Source of the DNA: Brasilonema sennae CENA114
GTDB taxonomy: Bacteria > Cyanobacteriota > Cyanobacteriia > Cyanobacteriales > Nostocaceae
Assembly: GCF_006968745.1 (NCBI RefSeq)
Contig: NZ_CP030118.1
Coordinates: forward strand, 5,515,943-5,579,942
Length of the DNA stretch: 64,000 nt
Reading direction: 5' to 3'
Part shown: positions 26,379-35,610 of the stretch, one piece after another
Numbering within the stretch: the first letter of the stretch is position 1
How the letters are laid out: each line of letters begins with the position of its first letter
Translations under genes and position numbers: made by a program
Notes under the pieces: generated by a model
Seen by the model: only the letters and a program-made list of their open reading frames with translations
Database searches by the model: none
Told to the model about the DNA's origin: nothing

Positions 26379-26491
26379 ATTGGCCTCAAGCGATCGCCTG
26401 ATACAAGTTCAAGTTATTTAAAAAAAACCTGCTGCACCCATTCCAGACTTTGGCGGCACAATCAGCATTGAATTAACTAGAACTAAATGAA
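26268..26491 (+). repeat. Tandem duplication of the folB 3' end
   Basis: Two adjacent 112-bp units (26268-26379 and 26380-26491) differ at only a few positions. The second contains the folB tail without a start, and a base change leaves TTTAAAAAAAACC with an early stop in the frame. Each unit begins near a GCGATCGC site. Confidence 0.9.
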
Positions 26492-27430
26492 ATTAATAGT
26501 TGAGACTTCATCTCAATAATACCTAAAACTTGATTTTTACTTTCCATATTTGCCAGCACAAAAGAAAATCTTGTTAATTTCCTTGACACCTTCTCTCATC
26601 AACTTCACGGTCTGTTGAGGGATTCTCAAAGTTGCTCTTAAGAACTCCTGCTTCTATAACTCTTAACTTGAGTAGGAACAAAACCCAGTATTTGTTGTCC
26701 TCAGTTAAGGAGTAGTGCAATTGTTCTTATTTTGGCATTCTGGCAGTTCCCTTTAGATATAGCTGCTATACATAGTATAACATTTGACTTATTAACTTGC
26801 TGAAATTTATACAAGAATATGTGTTACTTAACTCGCTATGTGCGTTTTTATATACTTATAAAATCTGAAAAGTTTCAATAAACTACTCTATCTTTACAAA
26901 ACATTGCTTTGACAACCGCTATCTTTGCAGCTATCCAAATACAAATCTATTAATTTGATATTGAATGCGATAATAACTTGATATTAAATGTACAAAATTA
27001 TGCAATTAGCTTTCTTGTCAAAAAAACTTTATTTGAACAATATTTGAGTTTCCAAATAAGCAGTTACTAAGCATATCAGGAAAAATTTACGTGTTTTGAA
27101 GATTCTCTACAAAACTTGAGTATTCTACTGTGTAGCTCAACAGTTTGTCTTCTTGAAATGTATAAAATTGCCGAGTATTTTACTATTTTTGATTACGTAG
27201 ATAGATTTAGTAATGTTTGTACTCATTATTTGTTCGGAGTATTAAGACTAAGTACAAAGATGGTTTGGATACTTTTTTTACTTTTCTCTCAGCATAATCA
27301 TGATTGACAAAAGCGATATTTTTTGAAAACATTCATTACATATTTTGAAAAACTTATTATGATAGAATAACTTTCTTTCAATTAAGTGACTACAGCGTAA
27401 AATATAACTTTAGCTAGAGGTCTTTTTTAT
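26492..27430. other. Long AT-rich intergenic region
   Basis: About 940 bp, strongly AT-rich. A 63-codon frame at 27116-27307 has no recognisable features. No tRNA, repeat array or convincing structured RNA was seen. The promoter of the downstream diguanylate cyclase gene should be near its end. Confidence 0.5.
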
Positions 27431-28750
27431 ATGTGTCGTTTGAAAATCTTAGTGGTCGAGTATGAAAAAAAAAAGGCATTAGATATAAAAAAATTATTGC
27501 AAAACTTAGGTCACTTTGTTTCCGAAATAACTGAAGATGAAGAGGGTGCAGTAAAAAAAATGGAAGAAATTAATCCAAATTTAGTATTATTTAATATTTC
27601 TTTATCCGGAAAAAAAGACGACGTTAAATTGGCTGATGTTATTATGAATGATTATCAAGTTCCAGTTTTATATTTAACCGAAAGATATTCGATAATAAAA
27701 AAAATAGAAAGAAAACTAACAGAATCTTTGAACTATATTAATGAACCAGTAGCCGAACAAGACCTACAGATTGCTATAGAAATGGCAGTTGACAAGCATC
27801 AAACGAAAAAACAATTTCAGGAACAACAGCAAAACTTTATGGCAATTCTTAAAAGTATGGGTTGTGCAGTCATGCTCACAGATACTTGTGGTTGTATTCA
27901 TCTAATGAACCCAATAGCAGAAGAACTAACAGGATGGACACAAGAAGAAGCGGTGACTAAAAATTTAGCAGAAATATTAAGTTTAGTTGATAAAGATACA
28001 GGTATTTTGCGCAAGGATTTAGCTACACAAGTTATACAGACGGGTGTGGTTTTGAATTTACCAGAAACTTTAACATTGATTGCTAAAGATCATACCGAAA
28101 TCCAAATTGGGGGAAATATTGCACCCATCCGCGATGATGATGGTAGTCTTATTGGTGCAGTTGTCGTTTTTCAAGACATAACTCAACGCAAACAAACAGA
28201 AGCACAACTTGTACGGAATGCTTTTTATGATGCGTTAACAGGACTACCGAATAGAGTTTTATTTTTGGAAAGACTAAGCCAAGTATTTGAGCGTCGAAAA
28301 AGACGGAACAATGAGAACTATGCTGTCTTGTTTTTAGATGTGGATGGCTTTAAGGGAATTAACGATACTTTTGGGCATAGTGCGGGTGATAATTTCTTGA
28401 TAGAGATTGCTCGACGTTTAGAATCATGCTTACGTAGTGCCGATACTGTAGCGCGATTTGGTGGTGATGAGTTTGCTATTCTCATCGAAGATATTAAAGA
28501 TCTTTCTGATACAATAAATGTTGCTCAGCGTATTCAAGAAGCTTTAAAATTACCAATTTACATAGAAGAATATAAAATCTCAATTTCAGCTAGCATTGGT
28601 ATTGCTCTAAGCTGTTCTAATTATGAACAGCCAGAAAGCTTACTACGGGATGCTGATATGGCAATGTACGATGCAAAGCAACAGGGAAAAGCTCGTTATG
28701 TTGTATTTAATTCTCAGAACTTATACCAGATGAATAGACGCAAAAAATAA
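27431..28750 (+). CDS. Degenerate receiver-PAS-GGDEF diguanylate cyclase
   Basis: A 439-residue signalling protein expected to make cyclic di-GMP. Residues about 5-125 have the shape of a response receiver, but the acidic pocket is replaced (VVEYEKKK instead of a DD pair), the phospho-acceptor position reads LFNIS, and the conserved Lys is missing. It is therefore probably not phosphorylated. A PAS domain follows (about 138-257). The GGDEF domain (about 262-430) is intact: DALTGLPNR, FLDVDGFKGINDTFGHSAGD and FGGDEF near residue 344, with an RSAD inhibitory site exactly five residues upstream. No EAL domain is attached. Confidence 0.9.
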   Translation: MCRLKILVVEYEKKKALDIKKLLQNLGHFVSEITEDEEGAVKKMEEINPNLVLFNISLSGKKDDVKLADVIMNDYQVPVLYLTERYSIIKKIERKLTESLNYINEPVAEQDLQIAIEMAVDKHQTKKQFQEQQQNFMAILKSMGCAVMLTDTCGCIHLMNPIAEELTGWTQEEAVTKNLAEILSLVDKDTGILRKDLATQVIQTGVVLNLPETLTLIAKDHTEIQIGGNIAPIRDDDGSLIGAVVVFQDITQRKQTEAQLVRNAFYDALTGLPNRVLFLERLSQVFERRKRRNNENYAVLFLDVDGFKGINDTFGHSAGDNFLIEIARRLESCLRSADTVARFGGDEFAILIEDIKDLSDTINVAQRIQEALKLPIYIEEYKISISASIGIALSCSNYEQPESLLRDADMAMYDAKQQGKARYVVFNSQNLYQMNRRKK

Positions 28751-28910
28751 TTAGTACGAATATGTAACTGCTCGTGATTATGCAGTGATAGAAAAAATCA
28801 ATCTTGGTATTTGTAAAAATAGGAATATGATCTATTTTTAGTTAATATTGACAATTTGATAGATTGGGGCGATGTTTGTCGTATCATAATCAAAAATAAG
28901 AAATTCTGTT

Positions 28911-29492
28911 ATGGAAAAAACAGAAAAACAGAAAATGCTGGCAGGCGAATTGTATCTTGCTTCCGATTCAGAATTGATTGCTGGAAGAAACTTTGCACTT
29001 AGTCTACTGAGAAAGTATAACTCTACAACCGAAGAACAATTGGAGGAGCGATTGCGCGGAGCGCACGCTTTGCGAACGCAAATTTTACAAGAATTATTTG
29101 GTCAAGTAGGACAAAATATTAATATCATGCCACCATTTCAGTGTGACTATGGTAAAAATATTTATGCAGGCGATCAATTCTATATGAATTTTGGCTGTGT
29201 GATTCTAGACTGTAACACAGTTCATATTGGGGACAACGTTTTGTGTGCTCCCTATGTTCAAATTTACACGGCATATCACCCAACAGATCCAGAAATTCGC
29301 CTTTCTGGTAAAGAACTCGCTGCGCCAATAACAATTGGTAATAATGTCTGGATTGGTGGCGGTGCAATTATTTGTCCTGGTGTGACAATTGGCGACAATA
29401 CTACTATTGGTGCTGGTAGTGTTGTTGTCAAAGATATACCTGCAAATGTTGTTGCAGTTGGCAATCCCTGTAGAGTCATTCGACACTTGTAA
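28911..29492 (+). CDS. Maltose/galactoside O-acetyltransferase family protein
   Basis: A 193-residue left-handed beta-helix acetyltransferase of the Maa/LacA/NodL type that transfers acetyl from acetyl-CoA to a sugar. The N-terminus KMLAGELYLASDSELIAGR is the maltose acetyltransferase cap. FMNFGCVILD-type hexapeptide coils (here FYMNFGCVILD), TAYHPTDPEIR holding the catalytic His, and a GNNVWIGGGAIICPGVTIGD run complete the fold. A short LRGAHALRTQ stretch near residues 48-57 is encoded by GC-rich DNA resembling the local repeats and may be an in-frame insertion. The true acceptor sugar is unknown. Confidence 0.9.
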   Translation: MEKTEKQKMLAGELYLASDSELIAGRNFALSLLRKYNSTTEEQLEERLRGAHALRTQILQELFGQVGQNINIMPPFQCDYGKNIYAGDQFYMNFGCVILDCNTVHIGDNVLCAPYVQIYTAYHPTDPEIRLSGKELAAPITIGNNVWIGGGAIICPGVTIGDNTTIGAGSVVVKDIPANVVAVGNPCRVIRHL

Positions 29493-29580
29493 TCTCTTAA
29501 ATAACAATTGTTTCTAACTGCGCTATCAGATATTATGACAACTAATATGTATAAGTGTATTTAGAGAAGGAGTAGTTTTT

Positions 29581-30639
29581 TTGGTTACCATCAAAGCTTT
29601 GTCAGTGACTGCTGGTGCAGCATTGATATTCTGCGGTACAGCGAAAGTAGCAGCGGCTGCAACCTTTAATGATGTGGCTCGCTACAGTACGACAATCTCC
29701 GCTAATAATGACATAGCTGATATATACTATCCCAACCCATCGAACCTGAAAACTGGCAACTACTCCTTTCCTGTTGCACTGTTATTGCAAGGTGCAAATG
29801 TCGATAAATCAGATTACTCAGAATATGCCAGTATAGTAGCTCGCTACGGATTTGTAGTGGTTGTACCCAATCACCCAAGATCTCTTCCCCAGTACGGATT
29901 CACGGGACTGCTACCAGAAACTTCACAAATTGACGCTGTTCTTGTACAGATGAAAACAGAAAATTCCAATTCTGTTTCGCCTGTTGCTGGTGTTGTTAAT
30001 ACACAAAAACTAGGCTTACTCGGTCACTCCGCAGGAGGTGTAGTCGGGTTATTTGCTATTGCAAATCTCTGCCTTTCCCCTGTTCAATGTGAAGGTTCCT
30101 TCAACCGACCAAATGAACTTCTAGCAGGAGCGTTTTTTGGTACAAACCTCCGTGATCAAAATGGAGTGTTCTTTCCTATTAATAATTCAGGAATTCCTGT
30201 TGCCTTATTGGAGGGAACTCGTGATAGCAGAGCTCTTCCAATTAACGCTGAAAAAACTTACGAGCAGATCCAGAACCCCCCCAAAGCGTTGATTAGTATT
30301 TTGGGTGCTAACCACTATGGCATCACCAATACTAATAACCCTACTGGTCCAATACCAGATCCTAACACACCAACTATCCCTCAAGGTGTAGCAGTGGAAA
30401 CTGTTGCCCGTTGGAGTGGACTCTTTTTGCGTGCCAGTATTCTTGATGACAAAACTGCTTTTGATTATGTGTATTCCACAGGTGATGCTCTAGATCCAAA
30501 CGTGAGCGTGATTAGTCAAGCTAAACCTGTTCCTGAATCATCTTATACATGGAGTTTGGTGACACTAAGTGCTACTACTGCTGTGTTGGGACTAAAGAAA
30601 CTCAAACCACACAGGCACGCAAGACCTAACAGCTGGTAA
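29581..30639 (+). CDS. Exported alpha/beta hydrolase with PEP-CTERM-like tail
   Basis: A 352-residue protein starting at TTG, preceded by GAGAAGGAG. A signal peptide (residues about 1-27) ends in AAAA. The hydrolase part resembles the chlorophyllase/PET-hydrolase-like group: LLLQGANVDKSDYSEYASI on the oxyanion side, GHSAGG as nucleophile elbow, EGTRDS and ANHYGI for the acid and His. The end reads PVPESS, then a hydrophobic segment and KKLK, which matches the layout of PEP-CTERM sorting signals though the PEP itself is PES. Extracytoplasmic location is likely and the substrate is unknown. Confidence 0.8.
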   Translation: MVTIKALSVTAGAALIFCGTAKVAAAATFNDVARYSTTISANNDIADIYYPNPSNLKTGNYSFPVALLLQGANVDKSDYSEYASIVARYGFVVVVPNHPRSLPQYGFTGLLPETSQIDAVLVQMKTENSNSVSPVAGVVNTQKLGLLGHSAGGVVGLFAIANLCLSPVQCEGSFNRPNELLAGAFFGTNLRDQNGVFFPINNSGIPVALLEGTRDSRALPINAEKTYEQIQNPPKALISILGANHYGITNTNNPTGPIPDPNTPTIPQGVAVETVARWSGLFLRASILDDKTAFDYVYSTGDALDPNVSVISQAKPVPESSYTWSLVTLSATTAVLGLKKLKPHRHARPNSW

Positions 30640-30711
30640 TCACTTATTTGCAAATACTTTTACACCGATTGTATGGGTATTCTAATTCTGGATTGATAGT
30701 AAGTCGTGCTC

Positions 30712-30746
30712 AAGCACTGGGGTTTATCCGTACCCAGTGCTTTTTT
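30712..30746 (+). terminator. Rho-independent terminator after the exported hydrolase
   Basis: 10-bp stem AAGCACTGGG/CCCAGTGCTT with an 11-nt loop followed by a T-run. Correctly placed about 75 bp after the stop codon. Confidence 0.8.
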
Positions 30747-30802
30747 GTTATTTCTTTAATTTCATTTACAGCAGTTTTCATATGAATAGACCACAAATCG
30801 TA

Positions 30803-30930
30803 GGGGAGCCAGTGCGTTGGAGAGCCAGCGCTGCAGGAGGGTCTCCCTCCGTAGGCGTCTGGCGTCCGGGTTTCCCGGCTTGTTCGCCTTTGGCGTCTCC
30901 CCTTGGGAGATAGCATCTGGCGTTGGGCAT
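30803..30930. repeat. Dispersed repeat block
   Basis: GGAGCCAGTGCGTTGGAGAG, GCCAGCGCTGCAGGAGGG and CCCTCCGTAGGCGTCTGGCG modules in the same order as at 61190-61300, and in reverse at 36000-36060 and 42360-42545. Confidence 0.85.
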
Positions 30931-31047
30931 TGCTTAGAAAAGCAGATGTGATAGACATTTGAGATATTAGTGAGCAATGCCCACCTTACAGAAAACCGCT
31001 GTATACTGTGCTGGGCATTCTAACTCTGAGTAAGAGTTGTTGCCTTC

Positions 31048-31083
31048 AAGCACTGGAGTATCCTAATTCTCCAGTGTTTTTTT
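31048..31083 (+). terminator. Second terminator-like hairpin
   Basis: 8-bp stem CACTGGAG/CTCCAGTG with a 10-nt loop and a following T-run. It lies about 75 bp before the ribokinase start and has no gene of its own directly upstream, so it looks like a copy of the first hairpin. Confidence 0.6.
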
Positions 31084-31158
31084 ATTTATGTGGGTTTTCA
31101 TAAATTGAGTTGACCCCTGAACGCGAGATAATATAGTGCAGCACCACTTTGTCAGTTT

Positions 31159-32085
31159 ATGAGCATTATCGTCTTTGGCAGTATCAACATAGATCTGGTT
31201 GCAACAGTACCCCGCTTACTAGTTGCAGGTGAAACGTTGCTGGGACACGATTTTTTCAAAGTACCAGGTGGTAAAGGTGCCAATCAAGCAGTCGCATCAG
31301 CACGACTAGGAATTCCTACTCACATAGTAGGACGCATAGGTGCAGACAGTTTTGGTACAGAACTTGTCAACAGTCTCCAAGCATCGGGTGTCCAAACAGA
31401 TGATGTGTTTGTAGATGAAACTGTGAGTTCTGGTGTTGCTATGATCACTGTAGATGTCAAGGGTGAAAATCAAATTATTGTCATTCCTGGTGCGAATGGA
31501 CGCGTTAATCAGGAAGATGTGGAAAGATTATCACATTTATTACCAACAGCTAGGGTACTGCTTTTACAATTAGAAATTCCTATGCCTGCGGTAGTCGCAG
31601 CTGCCAAAGCTGGACGAAAAGCTGGAGTGACAGTTATTCTCGACCCAGCACCAGCGCAGAAGGATATACCAGATGAACTTTACTCTTTGGTAGACATTAT
31701 CACACCAAATGAGGTGGAAGCAGGAGGACTGGTAGGTTTTTCTGTGGATGGAGAAGAGTCGGCAATTAAGGCAGGGGAAGTTTTACGGCAACGGGGTGTG
31801 AAAAATGCCATTGTGAAACTTGGTGCCAAAGGCGTTGTTTGTTCCACTCCAGAAGATAAATTTTTTATACCTGCTTTTCCAGTTGATACGGTTGACACAA
31901 CTGCTGCGGGAGATGCCTTTAATGGCGGTTTGGCTGCAGCGCTTTGTGAGGGACTTTCTTTGCGTCAAGCGGTGGTTTGGGGTGCAGCCGCTGGTGCTTT
32001 GGCTGCAACTAAACTAGGGGCGCAACCTTCGCTTGCAGATAGGATGACGTTTGATGCGTTTTTGCGTCAAAAAGGCCTTGCGTGA
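31159..32085 (+). CDS. rbsK: Ribokinase
   Basis: A 308-residue PfkB-family kinase that phosphorylates D-ribose to ribose 5-phosphate. GSINIDLVATVPRLLVAGET and PGGKGANQAVASARLG are the ribokinase substrate-binding signature. The second PfkB signature is DTTAAGDAFNGGLAAAL, with the catalytic Asp. It lies beside a nucleoside hydrolase gene and a cytosine deaminase gene. A salvage route is plausible in which ribose released from nucleosides is phosphorylated here, but the genes do not form one operon. Confidence 0.93.
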   Translation: MSIIVFGSINIDLVATVPRLLVAGETLLGHDFFKVPGGKGANQAVASARLGIPTHIVGRIGADSFGTELVNSLQASGVQTDDVFVDETVSSGVAMITVDVKGENQIIVIPGANGRVNQEDVERLSHLLPTARVLLLQLEIPMPAVVAAAKAGRKAGVTVILDPAPAQKDIPDELYSLVDIITPNEVEAGGLVGFSVDGEESAIKAGEVLRQRGVKNAIVKLGAKGVVCSTPEDKFFIPAFPVDTVDTTAAGDAFNGGLAAALCEGLSLRQAVVWGAAAGALAATKLGAQPSLADRMTFDAFLRQKGLA

Positions 32086-32105
32086 AAGAATCCAAAATCC
32101 GCTAT

Positions 32106-32549
32106 CTACTTGCCAATATCCTCGTTCCATAACTCAGGTTTCTCTTCAATAAATTCGCTCATCATTTGTTCGCATTCATCAAGATTGAGGTCAATCACTT
32201 CCACACCGTGGGATACCATGAATTCTTTAGCACCTGGAAAAGTTTTTGATTCTCCAGCAATAACTTTTTTAATGCCAAATTGTACAACCGCCCCAGCGCA
32301 CAGATAACATGGCATTAAGGTTGAATAGAGTGTTGTACCCCTATAACTGCCGATTCTACCGGCATTGCGGAGGCAATCGATTTCGGCGTGGGTGACTGGA
32401 TCGCCGTCTTGCACACGCTTGTTGTGTCCTTTGCCGAGAATCTTGTCATCCTTGACGAGAATGGAACCGATGGGAATTCCGCCTTCTTGTCTGCCTTGTT
32501 TTGCTTGTGCGATCGCAGCTTGCATAAACTCATCCATTTTTTCATTCAT
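32106..32549 (-). CDS. Cytosine deaminase (yeast Fcy1-like)
   Basis: A zinc-dependent deaminase of about 147 residues that converts cytosine to uracil. The active site is HAEIDCLRNAGR (His ligand and catalytic Glu) with MPCYLCAGA (two Cys ligands). EGGIPIGSIL, the GHNKRVQ segment and a C-terminal FIEEKPELWNEDIG strongly resemble fungal cytosine deaminase rather than bacterial CodA or guanine deaminase. An ATG at 32549 has GGAG spaced 9 nt upstream, so it is preferred over the ATG at 32564. The divergent nucleoside hydrolase starts only 14 bp away. Confidence 0.88.
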   Translation of the reverse strand: MNEKMDEFMQAAIAQAKQGRQEGGIPIGSILVKDDKILGKGHNKRVQDGDPVTHAEIDCLRNAGRIGSYRGTTLYSTLMPCYLCAGAVVQFGIKKVIAGESKTFPGAKEFMVSHGVEVIDLNLDECEQMMSEFIEEKPELWNEDIGK

Positions 32550-32562
32550 TTTTTTATTCTCC

Positions 32563-33486
32563 ATGTCTAAACAACTTGTCTTGATGGATCACGATGGTGG
32601 TGTAGATGATTATCTAGCAACTATGCTGCTGATGACTATGGATCACATACAACCACTAGGTATTGTCGTCACTCCAGCAGATTGCTATGCCGAACCAGCC
32701 GTAAGTGCTACACGTAAAATTCTAGACTTAATGGGGCGTTCTGATATCAGAGTTGCTCAAAGTACTGTACGGGGTATTAATCCTTTCCCTCAACTCTATC
32801 GCCGTGATTCATTTGTTGTTGATCATCTTCCTATTCTCAATCAAAGCGAAACAATTCGCACACCACTGCTTGCAGAACCTGGTCAAGATTTTATGATAAA
32901 GGTGTTACAAGAGGCACCAGAACCTGTTACGTTAATGGTGACTGGTCCGTTAACAACAGTAGCAACTGCACTCGACAAAGCACCGGATATTGAAGCGAAA
33001 ATTCAAAGAATTGTTTGGATGGGAGGTGCTTTGAATGTTGGTGGTAATGTGGAAAAAAATTGGGAACCAGGACAAGATGGTTCCGCAGAATGGAACGTGT
33101 ATTGGGATCCAATTTCCGCAGCGCGGATATGGCAAACCCAAATTGAAATTATCATGTGTCCTTTGGATTTGACTAACACTGTACCTGTGACATCAGAAAT
33201 TGTTTACAAAATGGGAAAACAACGCCACCATCCCATATCTGATTTAGCGGGACAATGTTATGCACTGGTTATTCCCCAAGACTATTATTTCTGGGATGTG
33301 CTGGCGACGGCTTATCTTGCTCATCCAGAATTCTATGAATTGCGAGAGTGGGAAACAGAAATTATCACCACTGGTTTGAGTCAAGGACGTACCCAAATAG
33401 TGCCAGGAGGGCGTAAGATTTTTGCTATGGTTCAAGTAGATAAAGAAGCTTTTTACACTTATATTTTGCAGCAGTGGGCACGTTGA
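32563..33486 (+). CDS. Inosine-uridine-preferring type nucleoside hydrolase
   Basis: A 308-residue hydrolase that splits N-ribosides to base and ribose. The N-terminal calcium/ribose site reads VLMDHDGGVDDYLA, a variant of the usual DxDxGxDDA with His in place of the second residue pair. TLMVTGPLTTVATAL and WMGGALNVGGNV follow the family pattern. The long upstream frame extension (from 32365) is antisense to the deaminase and is not used. There is no visible ribosome binding site, and the start overlaps the 5' end of the deaminase transcript. Bases released could feed the neighbouring deaminase and the ribose could feed ribokinase. Confidence 0.9.
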   Translation: MSKQLVLMDHDGGVDDYLATMLLMTMDHIQPLGIVVTPADCYAEPAVSATRKILDLMGRSDIRVAQSTVRGINPFPQLYRRDSFVVDHLPILNQSETIRTPLLAEPGQDFMIKVLQEAPEPVTLMVTGPLTTVATALDKAPDIEAKIQRIVWMGGALNVGGNVEKNWEPGQDGSAEWNVYWDPISAARIWQTQIEIIMCPLDLTNTVPVTSEIVYKMGKQRHHPISDLAGQCYALVIPQDYYFWDVLATAYLAHPEFYELREWETEIITTGLSQGRTQIVPGGRKIFAMVQVDKEAFYTYILQQWAR

Positions 33487-33535
33487 ATTTTTAACCACTT
33501 ACCCAGTCAAAAAGATAGGAGATAGGAGATACGAA

Positions 33536-35590
33536 ATGAGTCATCTAATTGGCGTAACACTCCGTAATCGATACAAAATATTCCAATGTCTGGGGGGTGG
33601 GGGTTTTGGTGATACTTACTTGGCTGGTGATTTAGATTTACCAGGACAACCTCAGTGTGTCGTCAAACATCTTAAACCAAAAGACTCAAGTTCTGCTGTT
33701 TTGGCGATCGCCAAAAGGTTATTCGAGACAGAAGCACAAACTCTATATCGGTTAGGCAATGCACACAGCCAAATTCCCAGATTGTTCGCCCACTTTGAAG
33801 AAAAGGGGGAATTTTACTTAGTTCAGGAATTCATTGATGGGCATGACTTGACAAAAGAAATTATTCTGGGCAAATCCAAGGATGAGCAAGTCGTCTTTAA
33901 ACTTTTGAAGGATATCTTGGAAGTTTTGGCATTTGTTCATCAACAAAACGTCATCCACCGAGATATTAAGCCACAGAATTTAATGCGGCGGAGCAAAGAT
34001 GGAAAAATAGTGTTGATTGACTTTGGGGCAGTTAAGGAAATCAGTGCTTTGAAAGTCAACCCTCAAGGTGAAAGTAGCCTGACAGTACCAATTGGTACTC
34101 CTGGCTATGTGCCTATCGAACAACACTATTCTCGTCCCCAGTTCAGTAGCGATATCTACGCGGTGGGAATGATTGGTTTTGGTGCATTGACTGGGTTACA
34201 CCCTAAACAGTTACCACGAGATGCCAATAATGGTGAATTGTATTGTGCTTTGTTTCCAGACAAGATTAATATTAGCCCCAGTTTTGCGCAAATTTTAGAT
34301 ACGATGGTGCGCAACGACTATCGTCAGCGTTATCAAAATGCGACTCTTGCTTTGCAAGCCTTGCAGCAATACTTAAATATCTCTCAAACGTCAACACTTG
34401 TTCAACCACTACCACCAAAAGTTACCCCAATTTCTCCTAAGCCAGATGCTGAAACTCCAATTGTCCAAAAGATTTGGCAATTCTTTCGGCAGTTGTTTGG
34501 TGAAAGTACACCTAACAATCCTCAAGCACCAAATATTATTACTCCCAAACCACCTTCTACTTTTGGGAGTTTTGAACAACCAGAAGGACAAGTTAGCTTG
34601 CAATCTGCTTTTTATGTAGAACGTCCACCCACTGAGGCTGATTGTTACGAAACAATTTTACAACCAGGGGCGCTGATTCGGATTAAAGCACCCCGGCAAA
34701 TGGGTAAGACTTCACTTTTGACACGTGTTCTTGCTGATGGGAAGCAGCATGGTTGTCAAACTGCATACTTGAACTTTCAATCAGCAGATGCAGAATTTTT
34801 CACCAGTCTGGATAAGTTCTTGCAGTGGTTTTGTGGCAGCATTGCTCAGGAGTTGAATCTTGAAAATAAGCTCACTGAATATTGGCAAGGTGTTTTGGGT
34901 AGCAAGGATAAGTGTACAAACTACTTTCAAAGATACTTGCTTTCAGAAATTCATAATCCAATCGTATTGGGTTTGGATGAGGTGGATCAAGTTTTTCAAT
35001 ATCCGCAAGTCGCCTCAGAATTTTTTGGCTTACTACGCGCTTGGCATGAAACATCTAAGAATAAAGAAACTTGGAAAAAACTACGCTTGGTGATTGTGCA
35101 TTCCAAGGAAGTTTATATTCCTTTGAACATTAATCAGTCACCGTTTAATGTGGGATTGCCAATTGAATTACCAGAGTTCAATTCCTCACAAGTGCAGGAT
35201 TTGGTGCAACGACACAAGTTGACTTGGACGCAAGAAGAAATCAACCAACTCATGGCAATGTTAGGAGGACATCCTTATTTAGTTAGGAAAGCACTTCATG
35301 AAATTGCTCGTGGCAGAATTAGCTTGTCGCAATTATTAAAAATTGCTCCTACGGAAGAAGGTTTTTACAATGATCATTTGCGTAGGCATTTGAGGAATTT
35401 ACAAGAGGATAGGAAGTTAGTTGCTGCTATCAAACAAGTTGTTGCTGCGACTCATCCAGTACGGGTAGAGACGGGTTTGGCGTTTAAGTTACGCAGTATG
35501 GGGTTAGTCAAGTTTCAAGGTAATGATGTTATGCCTTTATGTGATTTATATCGGTTATATTTTCGGGAACATTTGGGGGGGAATTTATGA
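33536..35590 (+). CDS. Ser/Thr protein kinase fused to an AAA-like ATPase domain
   Basis: A 684-residue protein. A Hanks-type kinase (about 10-280) shows GGGGFGDTY, VVKHL, HRDIKPQN near residue 142 and DFGAVKE near 162, so it should be active. After a Pro-rich linker (about 285-340), an AAA-like (AAA_35 type) domain has an APRQMGKTSLL P-loop near 385 and LGLDEVDQVF near 480, followed by a winged-helix-like end. AGGAGAT precedes the ATG. The same ATPase type heads the WD40 protein encoded 0.6 kb downstream. No transmembrane segment is apparent; it is probably cytoplasmic. Confidence 0.92.
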   Translation: MSHLIGVTLRNRYKIFQCLGGGGFGDTYLAGDLDLPGQPQCVVKHLKPKDSSSAVLAIAKRLFETEAQTLYRLGNAHSQIPRLFAHFEEKGEFYLVQEFIDGHDLTKEIILGKSKDEQVVFKLLKDILEVLAFVHQQNVIHRDIKPQNLMRRSKDGKIVLIDFGAVKEISALKVNPQGESSLTVPIGTPGYVPIEQHYSRPQFSSDIYAVGMIGFGALTGLHPKQLPRDANNGELYCALFPDKINISPSFAQILDTMVRNDYRQRYQNATLALQALQQYLNISQTSTLVQPLPPKVTPISPKPDAETPIVQKIWQFFRQLFGESTPNNPQAPNIITPKPPSTFGSFEQPEGQVSLQSAFYVERPPTEADCYETILQPGALIRIKAPRQMGKTSLLTRVLADGKQHGCQTAYLNFQSADAEFFTSLDKFLQWFCGSIAQELNLENKLTEYWQGVLGSKDKCTNYFQRYLLSEIHNPIVLGLDEVDQVFQYPQVASEFFGLLRAWHETSKNKETWKKLRLVIVHSKEVYIPLNINQSPFNVGLPIELPEFNSSQVQDLVQRHKLTWTQEEINQLMAMLGGHPYLVRKALHEIARGRISLSQLLKIAPTEEGFYNDHLRRHLRNLQEDRKLVAAIKQVVAATHPVRVETGLAFKLRSMGLVKFQGNDVMPLCDLYRLYFREHLGGNL

Positions 35591-35610
35591 GTTTAGCACC
35601 CTACCCATCC

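Larger units (their letters stand above)
30640..31158. other. Intergenic region with repeats and two terminators
   Basis: It contains two related terminator-like hairpins (30712-30746 and 31048-31083) on either side of a dispersed repeat block (30803-30930) and a GTGAGCAATGCCCACC palindrome (about 30970). The stretches before each hairpin are similar (GTATTCTAATTCTG and GCATTCTAACTCTG), so the hairpin unit may have been duplicated. Confidence 0.6.

Noticed and set aside
27116..27307. 63-codon frame in the long AT-rich intergenic region
   Set aside because: Low-complexity residue content without family resemblance; no ribosome binding site; AT-rich background favours chance frames of this size.
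32365..32562. N-terminal extension of the nucleoside hydrolase frame
   Set aside because: Antisense to the cytosine deaminase, and family alignment starts at the ATG at 32563.
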